Source of the DNA: Prevotella illustrans | GTDB lineage: Bacteria > Bacteroidota > Bacteroidia > Bacteroidales > Bacteroidaceae | Reading direction: 5' to 3' | DNA length: 64,000 bases | Assembly: GCF_017426725.1 (NCBI RefSeq) | Contig: NZ_JAERMS010000001.1 | Location: 124,001 to 188,000, forward strand | Shown: positions 18,159-28,330 of the stretch, piece by piece | Position numbering within the stretch: position 1 is the stretch's first letter | Layout: the number at the start of each line of letters is the position of its first letter | The notes under the pieces: model-generated | What the model was told of the DNA's origin: nothing | Seen by the model: the letters and a program-made list of their open reading frames with translations, nothing else | Database searches by the model: none | Position numbers and translations under genes: made by a program

Positions 18159-20714
18159 ATGCGAATCTTATACAAGATTGCGGCAATCGCTTGCCTGCTC
18201 ATCAATATCGGTGTATCCTCCAACGCGCAGGAGTACCCCTTCAGAAATAAAAACCTGTCGTCCGAAGCCCGCGTCAACGACCTGATTGCCCACATGACGC
18301 TGGACGAGAAGATTGATATGCTCGAAAGCGACTTCTTCTATCGGGGTTGCGAACGGCTGGGACTGCCCCCTTTCGAGACGGCCGATGGCCCGTTAGGGAT
18401 AGCGTCCTGGGGACTGAAGGGGCGGGCCACGGCTTTCCCCAGTCAGCTGTCATTGGCAGCTTCATGGAACAGAAGCCTGGCCCAACACCTCGGTGGCGTC
18501 TACGCGCAGGAATGTCGGGCACGCGGCATTCATGTCTTCTATGGTCCCGGCGTTAATATCTACCGCTCGTCGAAGGATTCTCGCAACTTTGAATACATGG
18601 GCGAAGACCCTTACTTAGCAGCTGAGATGGCCGTACCGTTCATCCAAAGCATACAGGCGGGCGGCGTCATGGCCACCATCAAGCACTTTGTGGCCAACGA
18701 TCAGGAGTTCGATCGTTACAAAGTAAGCAGCGAAGTGTCGGAAAGAGCCTTGCATGAGATTTATTATCCCCCCTTTAAGGCGGCCATACAGCGGGGTGGT
18801 GTGCATGCGGTAATGATGGGTTATAATTTAGTAAACGGCGTTTACTGCGCCCAAAACAAGTACCTGATGACCGACATTCTGCGCAACGCGTGGGGCTTCC
18901 GGGGCAATATCATGTCTGACTGGGGAGCTACCCACAGCACATTGGCTTCAATTGAAGCCGGCCTTGACATGGAGTTAGGCACCTTCGACTATCTAAATCG
19001 GGAGAAACTGCTACCACTGATTGAATCGGGAAAGCTGAAAGAAAGTCAGATTGATGATAGGGTACGGCACATTCTCGAACCTTGCTTCGCGTTAGGATTC
19101 TTCGATCGTCCCACGGCAAAGGAACTTTCGATTCCCACCTACAACGAAGCAGCCAATCGCATGGCTTACGATGAAGCCTGCGAAGGAATCATCCTGCTGA
19201 AGAACGAGCGTCATATCCTACCGTTGCGGTCGCCCAAGACGATTGCGGTTATAGGCCCCAATGCCAATCCCAACATCGTTGACGATAATACGTTCGACGT
19301 AAAAGGCTGTTCGTTTGGGGGCGGAGGAAGTTCTAAGGTCAACCCTTGGTACGTAGTAAATGATATGGAGGGTATTCGCAGAGCATTCCCCGAAGCGCGT
19401 ATTCTCTACAGTGAAGGGGTGTCGAATGCCTACAAGCGTAAGCTGTTCAAGCAAAGCGCGTTCAGGACAAAGGATGGAAAGCGAGGACTATATGCTCGCT
19501 ACTATGCGCTCGATACGCAGGAAAACCGGATGAGCAACGAGCCGAAGATAAGTCGTATCGACCCAAATGTCAATTTTAGATGGGAAGAAGGGGCATCGGC
19601 TATACAGTCTTTGGGACTCGATTATCAAATAGAATGGGAAGGCACGATGGCGTCGGAGAAGAATGATTCCATTTTATTCTTCGTCGACGCGCAAGGCGGT
19701 TATCGGCTGATTGTGGACGATAAGGTCGTCATCGACGAACGAATGTCGCAATCGTTTGCCAACCGCTATGTGAAGATAGCGTCGCAGAAAGGCCGCAAGC
19801 ACGCCGTTCGACTGGAATATTGGAATCGTCGTTGCAATCCGGGCGAGATACGAATGGGCTGGGACTACGCGTCGGCCGTAGATTATTCCGAAGCCGTTCG
19901 ACTGGCAAAGCAGGCCGACTGCGTGGTGTTCTGCGGTGGACTGGACGCCAGTCTGGAGTTTGAAGGTACCGACAGGCTCTTTGAGTTACCTTATGGGCAG
20001 GACGAACTGATCATGGCTTTGGCACAGGCCAATCCCAATATCATCGTGGCACTGCATGGGGGTGGGGCCATGCGTATGTCGACGTGGATAGACCGCGTGC
20101 CCGCGGTGCTTCATTTGCTCTATCCCGGACAAGAAGGGGGCACGGCATTGGGCCACATTCTATCGGGGAAAGTGAATCCTTCGGCCAAACTCCCCTTTAC
20201 CATTGAGCGCGAATGGAAAGATTCGCCGGCCTATGGCAACTACGATGAGACGCGCAAAGAACGCAAAGTGCATTATCGTGAGGGTATCTACGTGGGCTAC
20301 CGAGGCTACGAGCACAAGGGCATAAAGCCGCTTTTCCCCTTCGGTCACGGCCTTTCCTACACATCGTTTACTTACGAAAACCTCACGGTGTCGGTTGTTG
20401 ACCGGAAGAAAGCCGTGGTAAAGGTGGCTCTCGACGTGACGAATACGGGACAAAAAGAAGGTGCTGAGGTGGTAGAACTATACGTTCACGATCCCGTTTC
20501 AAAGGTGGATCGGCCTTATAAGGAACTGAAGAACTTTGAAAAGGTATGGCTCAAGGCCGGCGAAACGAAACGTGTGGAGATGACGCTTCAGGCCGACGCC
20601 TTCAGCTACTATGACGAGCATCGCCATCGGTGGGTACTGGAGCGTGGCGATTTCGACATTCTGGTGGGCGCTTCATCGGCCGATATTCGACAGAAAGCCC
20701 GCGTTCGGCTGTAA
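18159..20714 (+). CDS. GH3 beta-glycosidase with PA14 insert
   Basis: An 851-residue secreted GH3 enzyme with a signal peptide (about 1-23). The (beta/alpha)8 domain ends with the nucleophile motif NIMSDWGATHS (Asp254). The second alpha/beta domain is interrupted by a PA14 carbohydrate-binding module at about residues 430-570 (GLYARYYALDT). A fibronectin III-like domain closes the protein (VVELYVHDPVSKVDRPYKEL). This is the beta-glucosidase/beta-xylosidase layout; it lacks the His-containing loop of NagZ-type N-acetylglucosaminidases. It probably trims terminal beta-linked sugars after or before GH89 acts. Last gene of PUL1. Confidence 0.92.
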   Translation: MRILYKIAAIACLLINIGVSSNAQEYPFRNKNLSSEARVNDLIAHMTLDEKIDMLESDFFYRGCERLGLPPFETADGPLGIASWGLKGRATAFPSQLSLAASWNRSLAQHLGGVYAQECRARGIHVFYGPGVNIYRSSKDSRNFEYMGEDPYLAAEMAVPFIQSIQAGGVMATIKHFVANDQEFDRYKVSSEVSERALHEIYYPPFKAAIQRGGVHAVMMGYNLVNGVYCAQNKYLMTDILRNAWGFRGNIMSDWGATHSTLASIEAGLDMELGTFDYLNREKLLPLIESGKLKESQIDDRVRHILEPCFALGFFDRPTAKELSIPTYNEAANRMAYDEACEGIILLKNERHILPLRSPKTIAVIGPNANPNIVDDNTFDVKGCSFGGGGSSKVNPWYVVNDMEGIRRAFPEARILYSEGVSNAYKRKLFKQSAFRTKDGKRGLYARYYALDTQENRMSNEPKISRIDPNVNFRWEEGASAIQSLGLDYQIEWEGTMASEKNDSILFFVDAQGGYRLIVDDKVVIDERMSQSFANRYVKIASQKGRKHAVRLEYWNRRCNPGEIRMGWDYASAVDYSEAVRLAKQADCVVFCGGLDASLEFEGTDRLFELPYGQDELIMALAQANPNIIVALHGGGAMRMSTWIDRVPAVLHLLYPGQEGGTALGHILSGKVNPSAKLPFTIEREWKDSPAYGNYDETRKERKVHYREGIYVGYRGYEHKGIKPLFPFGHGLSYTSFTYENLTVSVVDRKKAVVKVALDVTNTGQKEGAEVVELYVHDPVSKVDRPYKELKNFEKVWLKAGETKRVEMTLQADAFSYYDEHRHRWVLERGDFDILVGASSADIRQKARVRL

Positions 20715-20778
20715 AAAATAGGTTTACACCATCCTCGACGCAGCGTGCGCTCAAGTGATTTGTCAAGAAAAGAGAGCG

Positions 20779-21113
20779 TTTTTTAACACTTCCGGCAGTC
20801 GTCATCTAAGAGAAAAAAAGCCGATTGCCGGCTGTCGTGAGTTGAAAAATGGAGCTCGGAAAGCTCAAAACAGCCCTTTGACCGGCTCATTGCTATGCTT
20901 TTACAAGCCAAAAGCACCGCAATGGATGGGCAAAAAGGCTGCTATGACACGCTAAAAGCATAGCGATTACGGCCTAAAAACGACGCAATATTTATCAAGA
21001 AAACCGTAAGTTGTTGTTATTCAGCGATTTAACAACATGCTGTAGATTCGTGTATTTGCCTGCAAAAAACTTTTGACGCGGAATATCGCAGCCATTTGAA
21101 GGGATGATGTAAA
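20779..21113 (+). repeat. Dispersed composite element copy B
   Basis: About 335 bp of the 516-bp gap between PUL1 and rimP form an element with counterparts at 39406-39738 (inverted) and 52738-53072. Shared parts in order: TTTTAACACTTCCGG (20781-20795), a 22-bp array (20843-20996), GTTGTTATTCAGCGATTTAA (from 21010), and a GAATATCGCAGCCATTTGAA block (from 21080) ending GATGTAAAG. No protein is encoded. It ends just before the rimP promoter. Confidence 0.65.
20843..20996. repeat. 22-bp periodic array B (7 units)
   Basis: Units start at 20843, 20865, 20887, 20909, 20931, 20953 and 20975, exactly 22 bp apart. The best-preserved is 20953 (TAAAAGCATAGCGATTA); the first and last are degenerate. Cores are quasi-palindromic with a variable centre. 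Confidence 0.82.
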
Positions 21114-21130
21114 GAAAAATCGGTATTTAC

Positions 21131-21161
21131 TTTGCGGATACGGAAATTATTCGTACTTTTG
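21131..21161 (+). promoter_or_regulatory. Bacteroidetes housekeeping promoter for rimP-nusA-infB
   Basis: TTTG at 21131-21134 and TACTTTTG at 21154-21161 match the -33/-7 consensus TTTG-N19-TAnnTTTG exactly in sequence and spacing. The predicted RNA start is near 21168, giving a leader of about 60 nt before rimP. Confidence 0.85.
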
Positions 21162-21174
21162 CAGCGTTCAGAGG

Positions 21175-21205
21175 AATGAGGGGCTCTAAGAGAGTTCCTC
21201 ATTTT
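21175..21205 (+). terminator. Terminator-like hairpin in the rimP-nusA-infB leader
   Basis: AATGAGGGGCTCT (21175-21187) pairs over 13 positions with AGAGTTCCTCATT (21191-21203), including two G-U pairs, around a 3-nt loop, and is followed by TT. It begins only a few bases after the predicted RNA start. A stem this strong before a T-run can act as an attenuator; in E. coli the nusA operon is autoregulated through NusA effects on leader termination, so a similar loop is possible here (inference). Confidence 0.6.
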
Positions 21206-21230
21206 CGTTATATTAGCATATAATAGATGT

Positions 21231-21698
21231 ATGATTGACAAAAACGTCGTTAAACAGATTGTAAACGAATGGTTGGCTGATAAAGAATACTTCTTAGTGG
21301 ATGTAGAGATCAGCCCGAATGACAAGATCGTAGTGGAAATAGACCATGCCGATGGGGTGTGGATCAATGATTGCGAGGAGTTGAGCCGTTTTATAGAGGA
21401 CCATTTGAGCCGCGATGAAGAGGATTATGAGCTCGAGGTTGGCTCGGCCGGTCTGGGCCAGCCGTTCAAAGTAGCGCAACAGTACATCAACTGCATCGGA
21501 AAAGAAGTGGAGGTGCTGGACGCGGACGGCAAGAAGCTGAAAGGCATTTTGAAGAGCGTAGACGGCAACGATTTTGTGGTTGCCGTGAACGAGAAGGTGA
21601 TGGTGGAAGGCAAGAAGCGTCCTCAGAAGATGGATGTGGACCATCATTTCCGGATGGATCAAGTGAAATATACCAAATACATAATAAGTTTCAAATAA
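21231..21698 (+). CDS. rimP: Ribosome maturation factor RimP
   Basis: A 155-residue cytoplasmic factor needed for 30S subunit maturation. It shows the family's N-terminal alpha/beta domain with the EIDHADGVWINDCEELSRFIE segment, the DYELEVGSAGLGQPF motif (family consensus LEVSSPGLDRPL), and a C-terminal SH3-like domain (GKEVEVLDADGKKLKGILKS). Three bases separate it from nusA, as in most bacteria. It is the first gene of the rimP-nusA-infB operon. Confidence 0.95.
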   Translation: MIDKNVVKQIVNEWLADKEYFLVDVEISPNDKIVVEIDHADGVWINDCEELSRFIEDHLSRDEEDYELEVGSAGLGQPFKVAQQYINCIGKEVEVLDADGKKLKGILKSVDGNDFVVAVNEKVMVEGKKRPQKMDVDHHFRMDQVKYTKYIISFK

Positions 21699-21701
21699 GC
21701 T

Positions 21702-22967
21702 ATGGCAGCAAAGAAGAATGAAGAAGAGCAGGTGAGTATGATCGATACCTTCAAGGAATTTAAGGAAACGAAGAATATCGACCGTACGACATTGGTGAGC
21801 GTGTTGGAGGAAAGTTTCCGTAACGTACTTGCCAAGATCTTCGGTAGCGACGAGAATTTCGACGTTATCGTGAATCCCGACAAAGGAGACTTTGAAATCT
21901 ACCGTAACCGCGTGGTTGTGGCTGATGGCGAAGTGGAAGACGAGAATAAGCAGATCGCGCTGAAAGACGCGCAGAAGATTGAGCCTGACTATGAGGTGGG
22001 CGAAGATGTCAGCGAACGTGTTGATTTCGCGAAGTTCGGTCGGCGTGCCATCTTGAACCTTCGTCAGACCCTGGCCAGCAAGATACTTGAACTGGAGCAC
22101 GATTCGCTTTATAACAAGTATAAAGATCGCGTGGGACAGGTGGTTTCGGGCGAGGTGTATCAGATATGGAAGCGCGAGGTGCTGGTTGTGGATGACGAGA
22201 ACAACGAGCTTATCCTTCCCAAATCGGAGCAAATTCCGTCTGACGTATATCGCAAGGGCGAGACGTTGAGAGCCGTCATCCTGCGGGTGGACAACGAGAA
22301 CAACAACCCCAAGATCATTCTTTCGCGCACCAGTCCGGTATTCTTAGAGCGTCTGTTAGAGGCGGAAGTGCCCGAAATCAACGACGGTCTGATCACCATC
22401 AAGAAGATTGCCCGCATGCCGGGTGAGCGTGCCAAGATTGCCGTGGAGACCTTTGACGAGCGCATCGACCCCGTAGGAGCCTGCGTCGGCGTGAAAGGCA
22501 GCCGTGTGCATGGTATCGTTCGCGAACTGTGTAACGAGAATATCGACGTCATCAATTTTACGTCGAATATCAAACTGTTTATCCAGCGTGCCTTGAGCCC
22601 TGCCCGTATCAGCAGCATCAATATCGATGAGGAAAACCATAAGGCAGAGGTGTTCCTTCAGCCGGAGGAAGTAAGTTTGGCTATCGGCCGTGGAGGACTG
22701 AATATCAAGTTGGCTTCTATGTTGACAGAATACACGATCGACGTGTTCCGTGAGATTGCCGAGGGCGAAGCCGATGAGGATATCTACTTGGAAGAGTTTG
22801 CTGACGAAATCGATCAGTGGGTTATTGACGCCATCAAGAGTATCGGTCTCGATACGGCAAAAGCAGTGCTGAACGCGCCGCGTGAAATGCTTGTAGAGAA
22901 AGCCGACCTTGAGGAAGAGACTGTTGATAACGTTCTGAGAGTGTTGCGTGCGGAGTTTGAACAGTAG
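21702..22967 (+). CDS. nusA: Transcription termination/antitermination factor NusA
   Basis: A 421-residue protein with the RNA-polymerase-binding N-terminal domain (about 1-130), an S1 domain (GQVVSGEVYQIWKREVLVV), and two KH domains (DPVGACVGVKGSRVHGIVRE and EVSLAIGRGGLNIKLAS). It ends after a short helical tail and lacks the acidic repeats of E. coli NusA, as is usual outside proteobacteria. It modulates pausing and termination and may act on the hairpin in its own operon's leader. Confidence 0.96.
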   Translation: MAAKKNEEEQVSMIDTFKEFKETKNIDRTTLVSVLEESFRNVLAKIFGSDENFDVIVNPDKGDFEIYRNRVVVADGEVEDENKQIALKDAQKIEPDYEVGEDVSERVDFAKFGRRAILNLRQTLASKILELEHDSLYNKYKDRVGQVVSGEVYQIWKREVLVVDDENNELILPKSEQIPSDVYRKGETLRAVILRVDNENNNPKIILSRTSPVFLERLLEAEVPEINDGLITIKKIARMPGERAKIAVETFDERIDPVGACVGVKGSRVHGIVRELCNENIDVINFTSNIKLFIQRALSPARISSINIDEENHKAEVFLQPEEVSLAIGRGGLNIKLASMLTEYTIDVFREIAEGEADEDIYLEEFADEIDQWVIDAIKSIGLDTAKAVLNAPREMLVEKADLEEETVDNVLRVLRAEFEQ

Positions 22968-23002
22968 AATAAAGAAAAGAAGTAATAAGGAATAAGTAAA
23001 AG

Positions 23003-25864
23003 ATGAGCATCAGATTAAATAAAGCATTACGCGAATTAAACATAGGACTTCAAACGGCAGTTGAATTCTTAGAAAAGAGAACTGAATTGGGCGAAGTGAA
23101 GCCGGAACCCAGCTTTAAACTTAATGACGACCAGTACAAGGCATTGGTCAACGCGTTTAAGCAGGACGCGGAAGTTCGTAGCCAGGCAGAGAAGCTCTTT
23201 CAGAAGAAAATAAAGGAAAAGAAGAGCGTACAGGCCTCTGACAATCGTGCGGAGAGCCTGCTGGCGTCGTCTACCCAGCAGCAGTTCAAGCCGTTGGGCA
23301 AGATAGATCTCGATCAGGTAGGAAAGAAGAAGTCGGAGGCTGACAAGTCTGTTGCTGCTGAAGAAAAACATGTTTCCGAGAAGACGACTACTGCCGTTAG
23401 TCCGAAGCCGGAACCCAAGCCTGTTGAAAAGGCTGCGGAGGTTGAAAAAACGGTCGAAGCCAAAGAGGTGGAGACAGAAGAAAAGAAAGATGTCGAGGCT
23501 CATGTTAAGGCCGTAGAGCCCACGGAAAAGCCTGCCGCTGAAAAGCAACCGGCGGCAGAAACCGCAACGGAGCAGCCTTCGGAAGATGAAGCTCAGGTCG
23601 CATCAAAGTCGGAAACAGAAACAGAGGTGTTCCAACTGAATAGTGACAAGAAGATTCTGAACACGCCGAAAGTGAACGTTTTGGGTAAGATTGATTTGGA
23701 TTCGATCAACCAAAGCACACGCCCCAAGAAGAAGTCGAAGGAAGAAAGACGGAAGGAGCGCGAAGAGAAAGTGGCCGCACAGCATGGCAGCGGTGAGCGC
23801 AAGAAGCGTGTCCGTATCAATAAGGAACGCGTAGACATCAACGCGGCAGCCAACCAGCAGTCGGGTAACAACGGCAACAATCGAAATAACAATAACAACA
23901 ACAAGAATAACCAAGGCAAGAAGAAAAACCGCAACCGCAATCAGAAGCCTTTAGAGGTGGATGATGAGGCCGTAGCACGCCAGGTTAGGGAAACGCTTGC
24001 CCGGCTAACCAGCAAGAGCAACCAGAACAAGAAGGGCGCCAAATACCGCAAGGAGAAGCGCGAAGCCGTTCAGGAGAAGCTCCAGCAGGAGGCAAACGCG
24101 GAGCGCAAGGAGAGCAAAGTATTGAAGTTGACCGAGTTTGTGACGGTCAGCGAACTTGCCACGATGATGAATATCAGCGTGACACAGGTTATCTCTACGC
24201 TGATGAGTGTCGGTATCATGGTGTCGATCAATCAGCGTCTCGACGCGGAAACCATCAATATGGTGGCCGATGAGTTTGGCTTCAAGACCGAATACGTCAG
24301 TGCCGAGGTTCAGGAGGCCGTCAGCGAAGAGGAAGACGACGAGAATGATCTCGTAGGTCGTGCGCCTATCGTCACGGTGATGGGTCACGTAGACCATGGT
24401 AAGACATCGTTGCTCGACCATATCCGCAATACCAACATGATTGCCGGTGAGGCCGGCGGTATCACCCAGCACATCGGCGCTTATGGTGTGACGCTGAAGA
24501 ACGGTCGCAAGGTGACATTCCTTGACACGCCGGGACACGAGGCCTTTACCGCCATGCGTGCCCGTGGTGCCCAGGTGACCGATATCGCGATCATCATTAT
24601 CGCGGCCGACGACTCCGTAATGCCGACCACAAAGGAAGCTATCGCCCACGCGCAGGCTGCCGGCGTGCCGATGGTTTTTGCCATCAACAAGATAGACAAG
24701 CCGGGCGCCAACCCCGACAAGATTCGTGAAGACCTGGCCAATATGAACCTGCTTGTAGAAGAATGGGGAGGTAAATACCAGTGTCAGGAAATCAGCGCGA
24801 AGAAAGGTATTGGCGTGGATGAGCTGATGGAGAAGGTTTTGCTGGAGGCAGACATGCTTGACCTGAAAGCCAATCCTAACCGCAAGGCCAGCGGAAATAT
24901 CATCGAATCGAGCTTGGATAAGGGCCGTGGCTTCGTAAGTACAGTGCTCGTGAGCAACGGAACGCTCAAGGTGGGCGACGTTGTGATAGCCGGAACAAGT
25001 TGGGGACGTGTCAAGGCCATGTTCAATGAGCGTAATCAGCGCATTGAGAGTGCCGCTCCCGCAGAGCCGGCCATCATCCTTGGATTGAACGGAGCGCCGA
25101 CGGCAGGTGACGCTTTCCACGTGCTCGATACGGATCAGGAGGCCCGCGAGATCGCCAACAAGCGCGAGCAGTTGCAGCGTGAGCAGGGCTTGCGCACGCA
25201 GAAGCGCCTGACGCTGGGCGACATCTCGCATCGGATAGCTCGCGGTGAGTTCCACGAGTTTAATATTATCGTGAAGGGTGATACCGATGGTTCAATCGAA
25301 GCACTGTCGGATTCGTTCATCAAGCTGTCTACCGAAAAGGTTCAGATCAATGTCATTAACAAGGCTGTAGGCCAGATCAGTGAGAACGACGTCATGCTGG
25401 CCAGCGCTTCCGACGCCGTTATTGTCGGCTTCCAGGTTCGTCCTTCGTCTGACGCACGGAAGCTGGCCGACCGTGAAGGCGTTGAAATCAATACCTATTC
25501 CATTATTTACGACGCCATCGACGACGTGAAGAGCGCCATGGTGGGTATGTTGGACAAGGTGAAGAAAGAAATTATCACGGGTCAGATCGAGGTGAAGCAA
25601 GTCTTCAAGATCAGTAAGGTCGGCACCGTTGCCGGCGGACTGGTTACCGAAGGCAAGGTTCACAGCAAGGATAAGGCCCGCGTGGTTCGTGACGGTATCG
25701 TGATTCGCACGGCCGATATTGACGCGCTGAAGCGCTATAAGGATGATGTCAAGGAAGTCGCTACCGGACTCGAATGTGGTATCAGCCTCGTAAACTTCAA
25801 TGACATTCAGGCCAACGACATCATCGAGACCTTCACGGAGATAGAGGTGGAACAGAAACTTTAA
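23003..25864 (+). CDS. infB: Translation initiation factor IF-2
   Basis: A 953-residue GTPase that delivers initiator tRNA to the 30S subunit. An N-terminal IF2-N domain (1-60) is followed by a long, low-complexity Lys/Glu/Ala-rich region with an Asn-rich stretch near 290-305, a second IF2-N (about 370-420), then the G domain: G1 GHVDHGKT (461-468), G3 DTPGHE, G4 NKID. Domains II to IV complete the C terminus ([19 protein letters not shown]). The long variable N-terminal region is normal for Bacteroidetes. Confidence 0.97.
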   Translation: MSIRLNKALRELNIGLQTAVEFLEKRTELGEVKPEPSFKLNDDQYKALVNAFKQDAEVRSQAEKLFQKKIKEKKSVQASDNRAESLLASSTQQQFKPLGKIDLDQVGKKKSEADKSVAAEEKHVSEKTTTAVSPKPEPKPVEKAAEVEKTVEAKEVETEEKKDVEAHVKAVEPTEKPAAEKQPAAETATEQPSEDEAQVASKSETETEVFQLNSDKKILNTPKVNVLGKIDLDSINQSTRPKKKSKEERRKEREEKVAAQHGSGERKKRVRINKERVDINAAANQQSGNNGNNRNNNNNNKNNQGKKKNRNRNQKPLEVDDEAVARQVRETLARLTSKSNQNKKGAKYRKEKREAVQEKLQQEANAERKESKVLKLTEFVTVSELATMMNISVTQVISTLMSVGIMVSINQRLDAETINMVADEFGFKTEYVSAEVQEAVSEEEDDENDLVGRAPIVTVMGHVDHGKTSLLDHIRNTNMIAGEAGGITQHIGAYGVTLKNGRKVTFLDTPGHEAFTAMRARGAQVTDIAIIIIAADDSVMPTTKEAIAHAQAAGVPMVFAINKIDKPGANPDKIREDLANMNLLVEEWGGKYQCQEISAKKGIGVDELMEKVLLEADMLDLKANPNRKASGNIIESSLDKGRGFVSTVLVSNGTLKVGDVVIAGTSWGRVKAMFNERNQRIESAAPAEPAIILGLNGAPTAGDAFHVLDTDQEAREIANKREQLQREQGLRTQKRLTLGDISHRIARGEFHEFNIIVKGDTDGSIEALSDSFIKLSTEKVQINVINKAVGQISENDVMLASASDAVIVGFQVRPSSDARKLADREGVEINTYSIIYDAIDDVKSAMVGMLDKVKKEIITGQIEVKQVFKISKVGTVAGGLVTEGKVHSKDKARVVRDGIVIRTADIDALKRYKDDVKEVATGLECGISLVNFNDIQANDIIETFTEIEVEQKL

Positions 25865-25946
25865 AAGTTATCCTTAATGAAAGGAGAACATTGAGGCTCA
25901 TGCTTTGCCAACATGTCGTCTTCATTACGGATATATCTGCACATTC

Positions 25947-25989
25947 CACCAACGGTAGAGGTCCCTCTTAGGCACTTCTACCGTTGGTG
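25947..25989 (+). terminator. 13-bp perfect hairpin after infB
   Basis: CACCAACGGTAGA (25947-25959) and TCTACCGTTGGTG (25977-25989) are perfect inverted repeats around a 17-nt loop, about 80 bp after the infB stop. No T-run follows, so it may be a factor-assisted terminator or RNA 3' end. Confidence 0.6.
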
Positions 25990-26013
25990 ATTACAAGCGT
26001 TCTTTGGGTAGTT

Positions 26014-26041
26014 GGTTACAATTATTGCTGACATTGTAACC
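26014..26041. promoter_or_regulatory. 9-bp dyad upstream of sufB
   Basis: GGTTACAAT (26014-26022) and ATTGTAACC (26033-26041) form a perfect dyad with a 10-bp spacer, 49 bp before the sufB ATG. Spacing and position fit an operator for a dimeric regulator of iron-sulfur cluster assembly (for instance of the Rrf2/IscR or Fur type). The regulator itself is not in the window. Confidence 0.5.
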
Positions 26042-26089
26042 TTCAGAGAGTGGCACAATGTTTGCCATGTCCCAGTAAAGGATAAATTC

Positions 26090-27538
26090 ATGGAAGAAAA
26101 AAATGAAAAGAACGCGTATGTAAAGCAGGTGGCCGAACAGAAATATGAGTTCGGATTCACCACCGACGTGCATACCGAGATTATAGAAAAAGGACTCAAC
26201 GAGGACGTTGTGCGCCTTATTTCACAAAAGAAGGGTGAGCCCGGTTGGATGCTCGACTTCCGTCTTCAGGCTTTCAATCACTGGAAGACATTGAAGCAAC
26301 CGTCATGGGGACATGTCCATCTCCCCGAAATTGATTACCAAGCAATATCTTATTACGCGGATCCGCTGGCCAAGAAGCCGGTCAACAAGGAGATTGATCC
26401 CGAGCTGGAGAAGACTTTCGACAAGCTGGGCATTCCCTTGGAGGAGCGTCTGGCTCTGAGCGGAACGGCCGTCGACGCGATCATGGACTCCGTTTCGGTG
26501 AAGACAACCTTTAAGGAGAAGCTCCGCGAGAAGGGTGTAATCTTCTGTAGCATCGGCGAAGCCATCAAGGAACAGCCCGACTTGGTGCGCCAGTACTTGG
26601 GAAGTGTGGTGCCCTATCGGGATAACTTCTTCGCGGCGCTCAACAGCGCGGTGTTCAGTGACGGCTCTTTCGTCTATATACCGAAGGGCGTTCGCTGCCC
26701 GATGGAGCTGAGCTCGTATTTCCGCATCAACGCCCGTAACACCGGACAGTTTGAGCGTACCCTGATTATTGCCGACGACGATGCCTACGTCAGCTATCTC
26801 GAAGGTTGCACGGCACCGATGCGAGACGAGAACCAACTGCATGCCGCCATTGTAGAAATCATTGTCAACGACCGTGCGGAAGTGAAGTATTCGACGGTTC
26901 AGAACTGGTATCCGGGTGACGAAAACGGAAAGGGCGGCGTGTTTAATTTAGTGACGAAGCGGGGCGACTTGCGGGGCGTAGGCTCCAAGTTGAGCTGGAC
27001 ACAGGTAGAAACGGGGTCGGCCATCACGTGGAAATACCCTTCCTGCATCCTGCGGGGAGACAATTCCGTGGCCGAGTTCTACAGCGTGGCCGTCACCAAC
27101 CATTACCAGGAAGCCGACACGGGCACGAAGATGATTCACATGGGCCGGAACACCAAGTCGACGATTATCTCCAAAGGTATATCCGCCGGCCACAGCCAAA
27201 ATTCGTATCGAGGCCTTGTCCGGGCCACAGCCAATGCCGATAACGCCCGCAACTACAGCTCCTGCGACTCCCTTTTGCTGAGCTCGGAATGCGGCGCGCA
27301 TACCTTCCCATATATGGACATTCATAACGAAAGCGCCGTGATAGAGCATGAGGCGACGACTTCCAAGATCAGCGAAGACCAGTTGTTCTATTGCAACCAG
27401 CGCGGTATTCCCACCGAGCAGGCCGTCGGTCTGATTGTCAACGGCTATGCCAAGGAGGTGCTCAACAAACTCCCGATGGAGTTTGCCGTAGAAGCGCAGA
27501 AGTTGTTAAACGTTAGTTTGGAAGGAACTGTAGGATAA
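26090..27538 (+). CDS. sufB: Fe-S cluster assembly scaffold SufB
   Basis: A 482-residue core subunit of the SufBCD scaffold complex that builds iron-sulfur clusters in the cytoplasm. Characteristic stretches are [36 protein letters not shown], the beta-helix with [17 protein letters not shown], and [19 protein letters not shown] near the end. Start chosen at the ATG at 26090, which gives the normal family length; an in-frame TTG at 26012 lies inside the dyad region and is unlikely. First gene of sufBCDS. Confidence 0.96.
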   Translation: MEEKNEKNAYVKQVAEQKYEFGFTTDVHTEIIEKGLNEDVVRLISQKKGEPGWMLDFRLQAFNHWKTLKQPSWGHVHLPEIDYQAISYYADPLAKKPVNKEIDPELEKTFDKLGIPLEERLALSGTAVDAIMDSVSVKTTFKEKLREKGVIFCSIGEAIKEQPDLVRQYLGSVVPYRDNFFAALNSAVFSDGSFVYIPKGVRCPMELSSYFRINARNTGQFERTLIIADDDAYVSYLEGCTAPMRDENQLHAAIVEIIVNDRAEVKYSTVQNWYPGDENGKGGVFNLVTKRGDLRGVGSKLSWTQVETGSAITWKYPSCILRGDNSVAEFYSVAVTNHYQEADTGTKMIHMGRNTKSTIISKGISAGHSQNSYRGLVRATANADNARNYSSCDSLLLSSECGAHTFPYMDIHNESAVIEHEATTSKISEDQLFYCNQRGIPTEQAVGLIVNGYAKEVLNKLPMEFAVEAQKLLNVSLEGTVG

Positions 27539-27553
27539 TATAATCGAGAAAAT

Positions 27554-28318
27554 ATGTTAGAAGTTCGCAATTTGCATGCCACGATTGCTGGCAAAGAGAT
27601 ATTAAAAGGTATCAACCTGACCGTTCGTGACGGCGAAATCCACGCGATAATGGGTCCGAACGGCTCAGGAAAATCCACGTTGAGTGCCGTGCTTACCGGC
27701 AATCCCCTGTACGAAGTGACCGATGGCGTGGTCATTTTCGAGGGGCAGGACTTGCTTCAGATGAAGCCCGAAGATCGTGCGCGTGCGGGTTTGTTCCTTT
27801 CTTTTCAGTATCCCGTTGAGATTCCCGGTGTTTCTATGACCAATTTCATGCGTGCGGCGATCAATGCCAAGCGCGAATATGAGGGTAAAGAACCGCTCAA
27901 TGCGGCCGATTTCATGAAGTTGATGCGTGAAAAACGCAAGCTGGTAGACCTTGATAGCAAACTCTCTCGTCGTTCTGTGAACGAGGGATTCTCGGGCGGT
28001 GAGAAGAAGCGGAACGAGATATTCCAAATGGCGATGCTCGAACCGAAGCTCAGTATTCTCGATGAAACCGACTCTGGACTTGATGTTGACGCGATGCGTG
28101 TCGTAGCCGACGGCGTCAATAAGATGCACAACGACACGACGTCGGCCATCGTGATTACCCACTATGAGCGCCTGCTCGACATGATCAAGCCCAACGTCGT
28201 GCATGTGCTTTACAACGGACGGATTGTCAAGACTGCCGGACCGCAGCTGGCCCGGGAGATAGAACAGCGTGGCTATGATTGGATAAAGGAAGCCGCCGAC
28301 GCGGCGTTTGGAGAATAA
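27554..28318 (+). CDS. sufC: Fe-S assembly ATPase SufC
   Basis: A 254-residue ABC-type ATPase that drives conformational change of SufBD. It has Walker A GPNGSGKST (about 36-44), the Q-loop region FQYPVEIPGVS, signature FSGGEKKRNEI, and Walker B SILDETDSGLDVDA. There is no membrane domain, as expected for SufC. It lies 15 bp after sufB and 12 bp before sufD. Confidence 0.97.
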   Translation: MLEVRNLHATIAGKEILKGINLTVRDGEIHAIMGPNGSGKSTLSAVLTGNPLYEVTDGVVIFEGQDLLQMKPEDRARAGLFLSFQYPVEIPGVSMTNFMRAAINAKREYEGKEPLNAADFMKLMREKRKLVDLDSKLSRRSVNEGFSGGEKKRNEIFQMAMLEPKLSILDETDSGLDVDAMRVVADGVNKMHNDTTSAIVITHYERLLDMIKPNVVHVLYNGRIVKTAGPQLAREIEQRGYDWIKEAADAAFGE

Positions 28319-28330
28319 AAGTAGGATGTT

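Noticed and set aside
18159..20714. GH3 as a NagZ-type N-acetylglucosaminidase pairing with GH89
   Set aside because: The PA14 and fibronectin III-like domains and the SDWG nucleophile motif are of the beta-glucosidase class, and the NagZ His loop is not seen.
23870..23945. Asn/Lys-rich tract in infB as a sign of frameshift or foreign insertion
   Set aside because: Low-complexity N-terminal regions are normal for IF-2 in this phylum and the frame is intact.
26012..26089. TTG start adding 26 residues to SufB
   Set aside because: The extension lies on the dyad and leader and is unlike SufB N termini; the ATG at 26090 gives the normal length.
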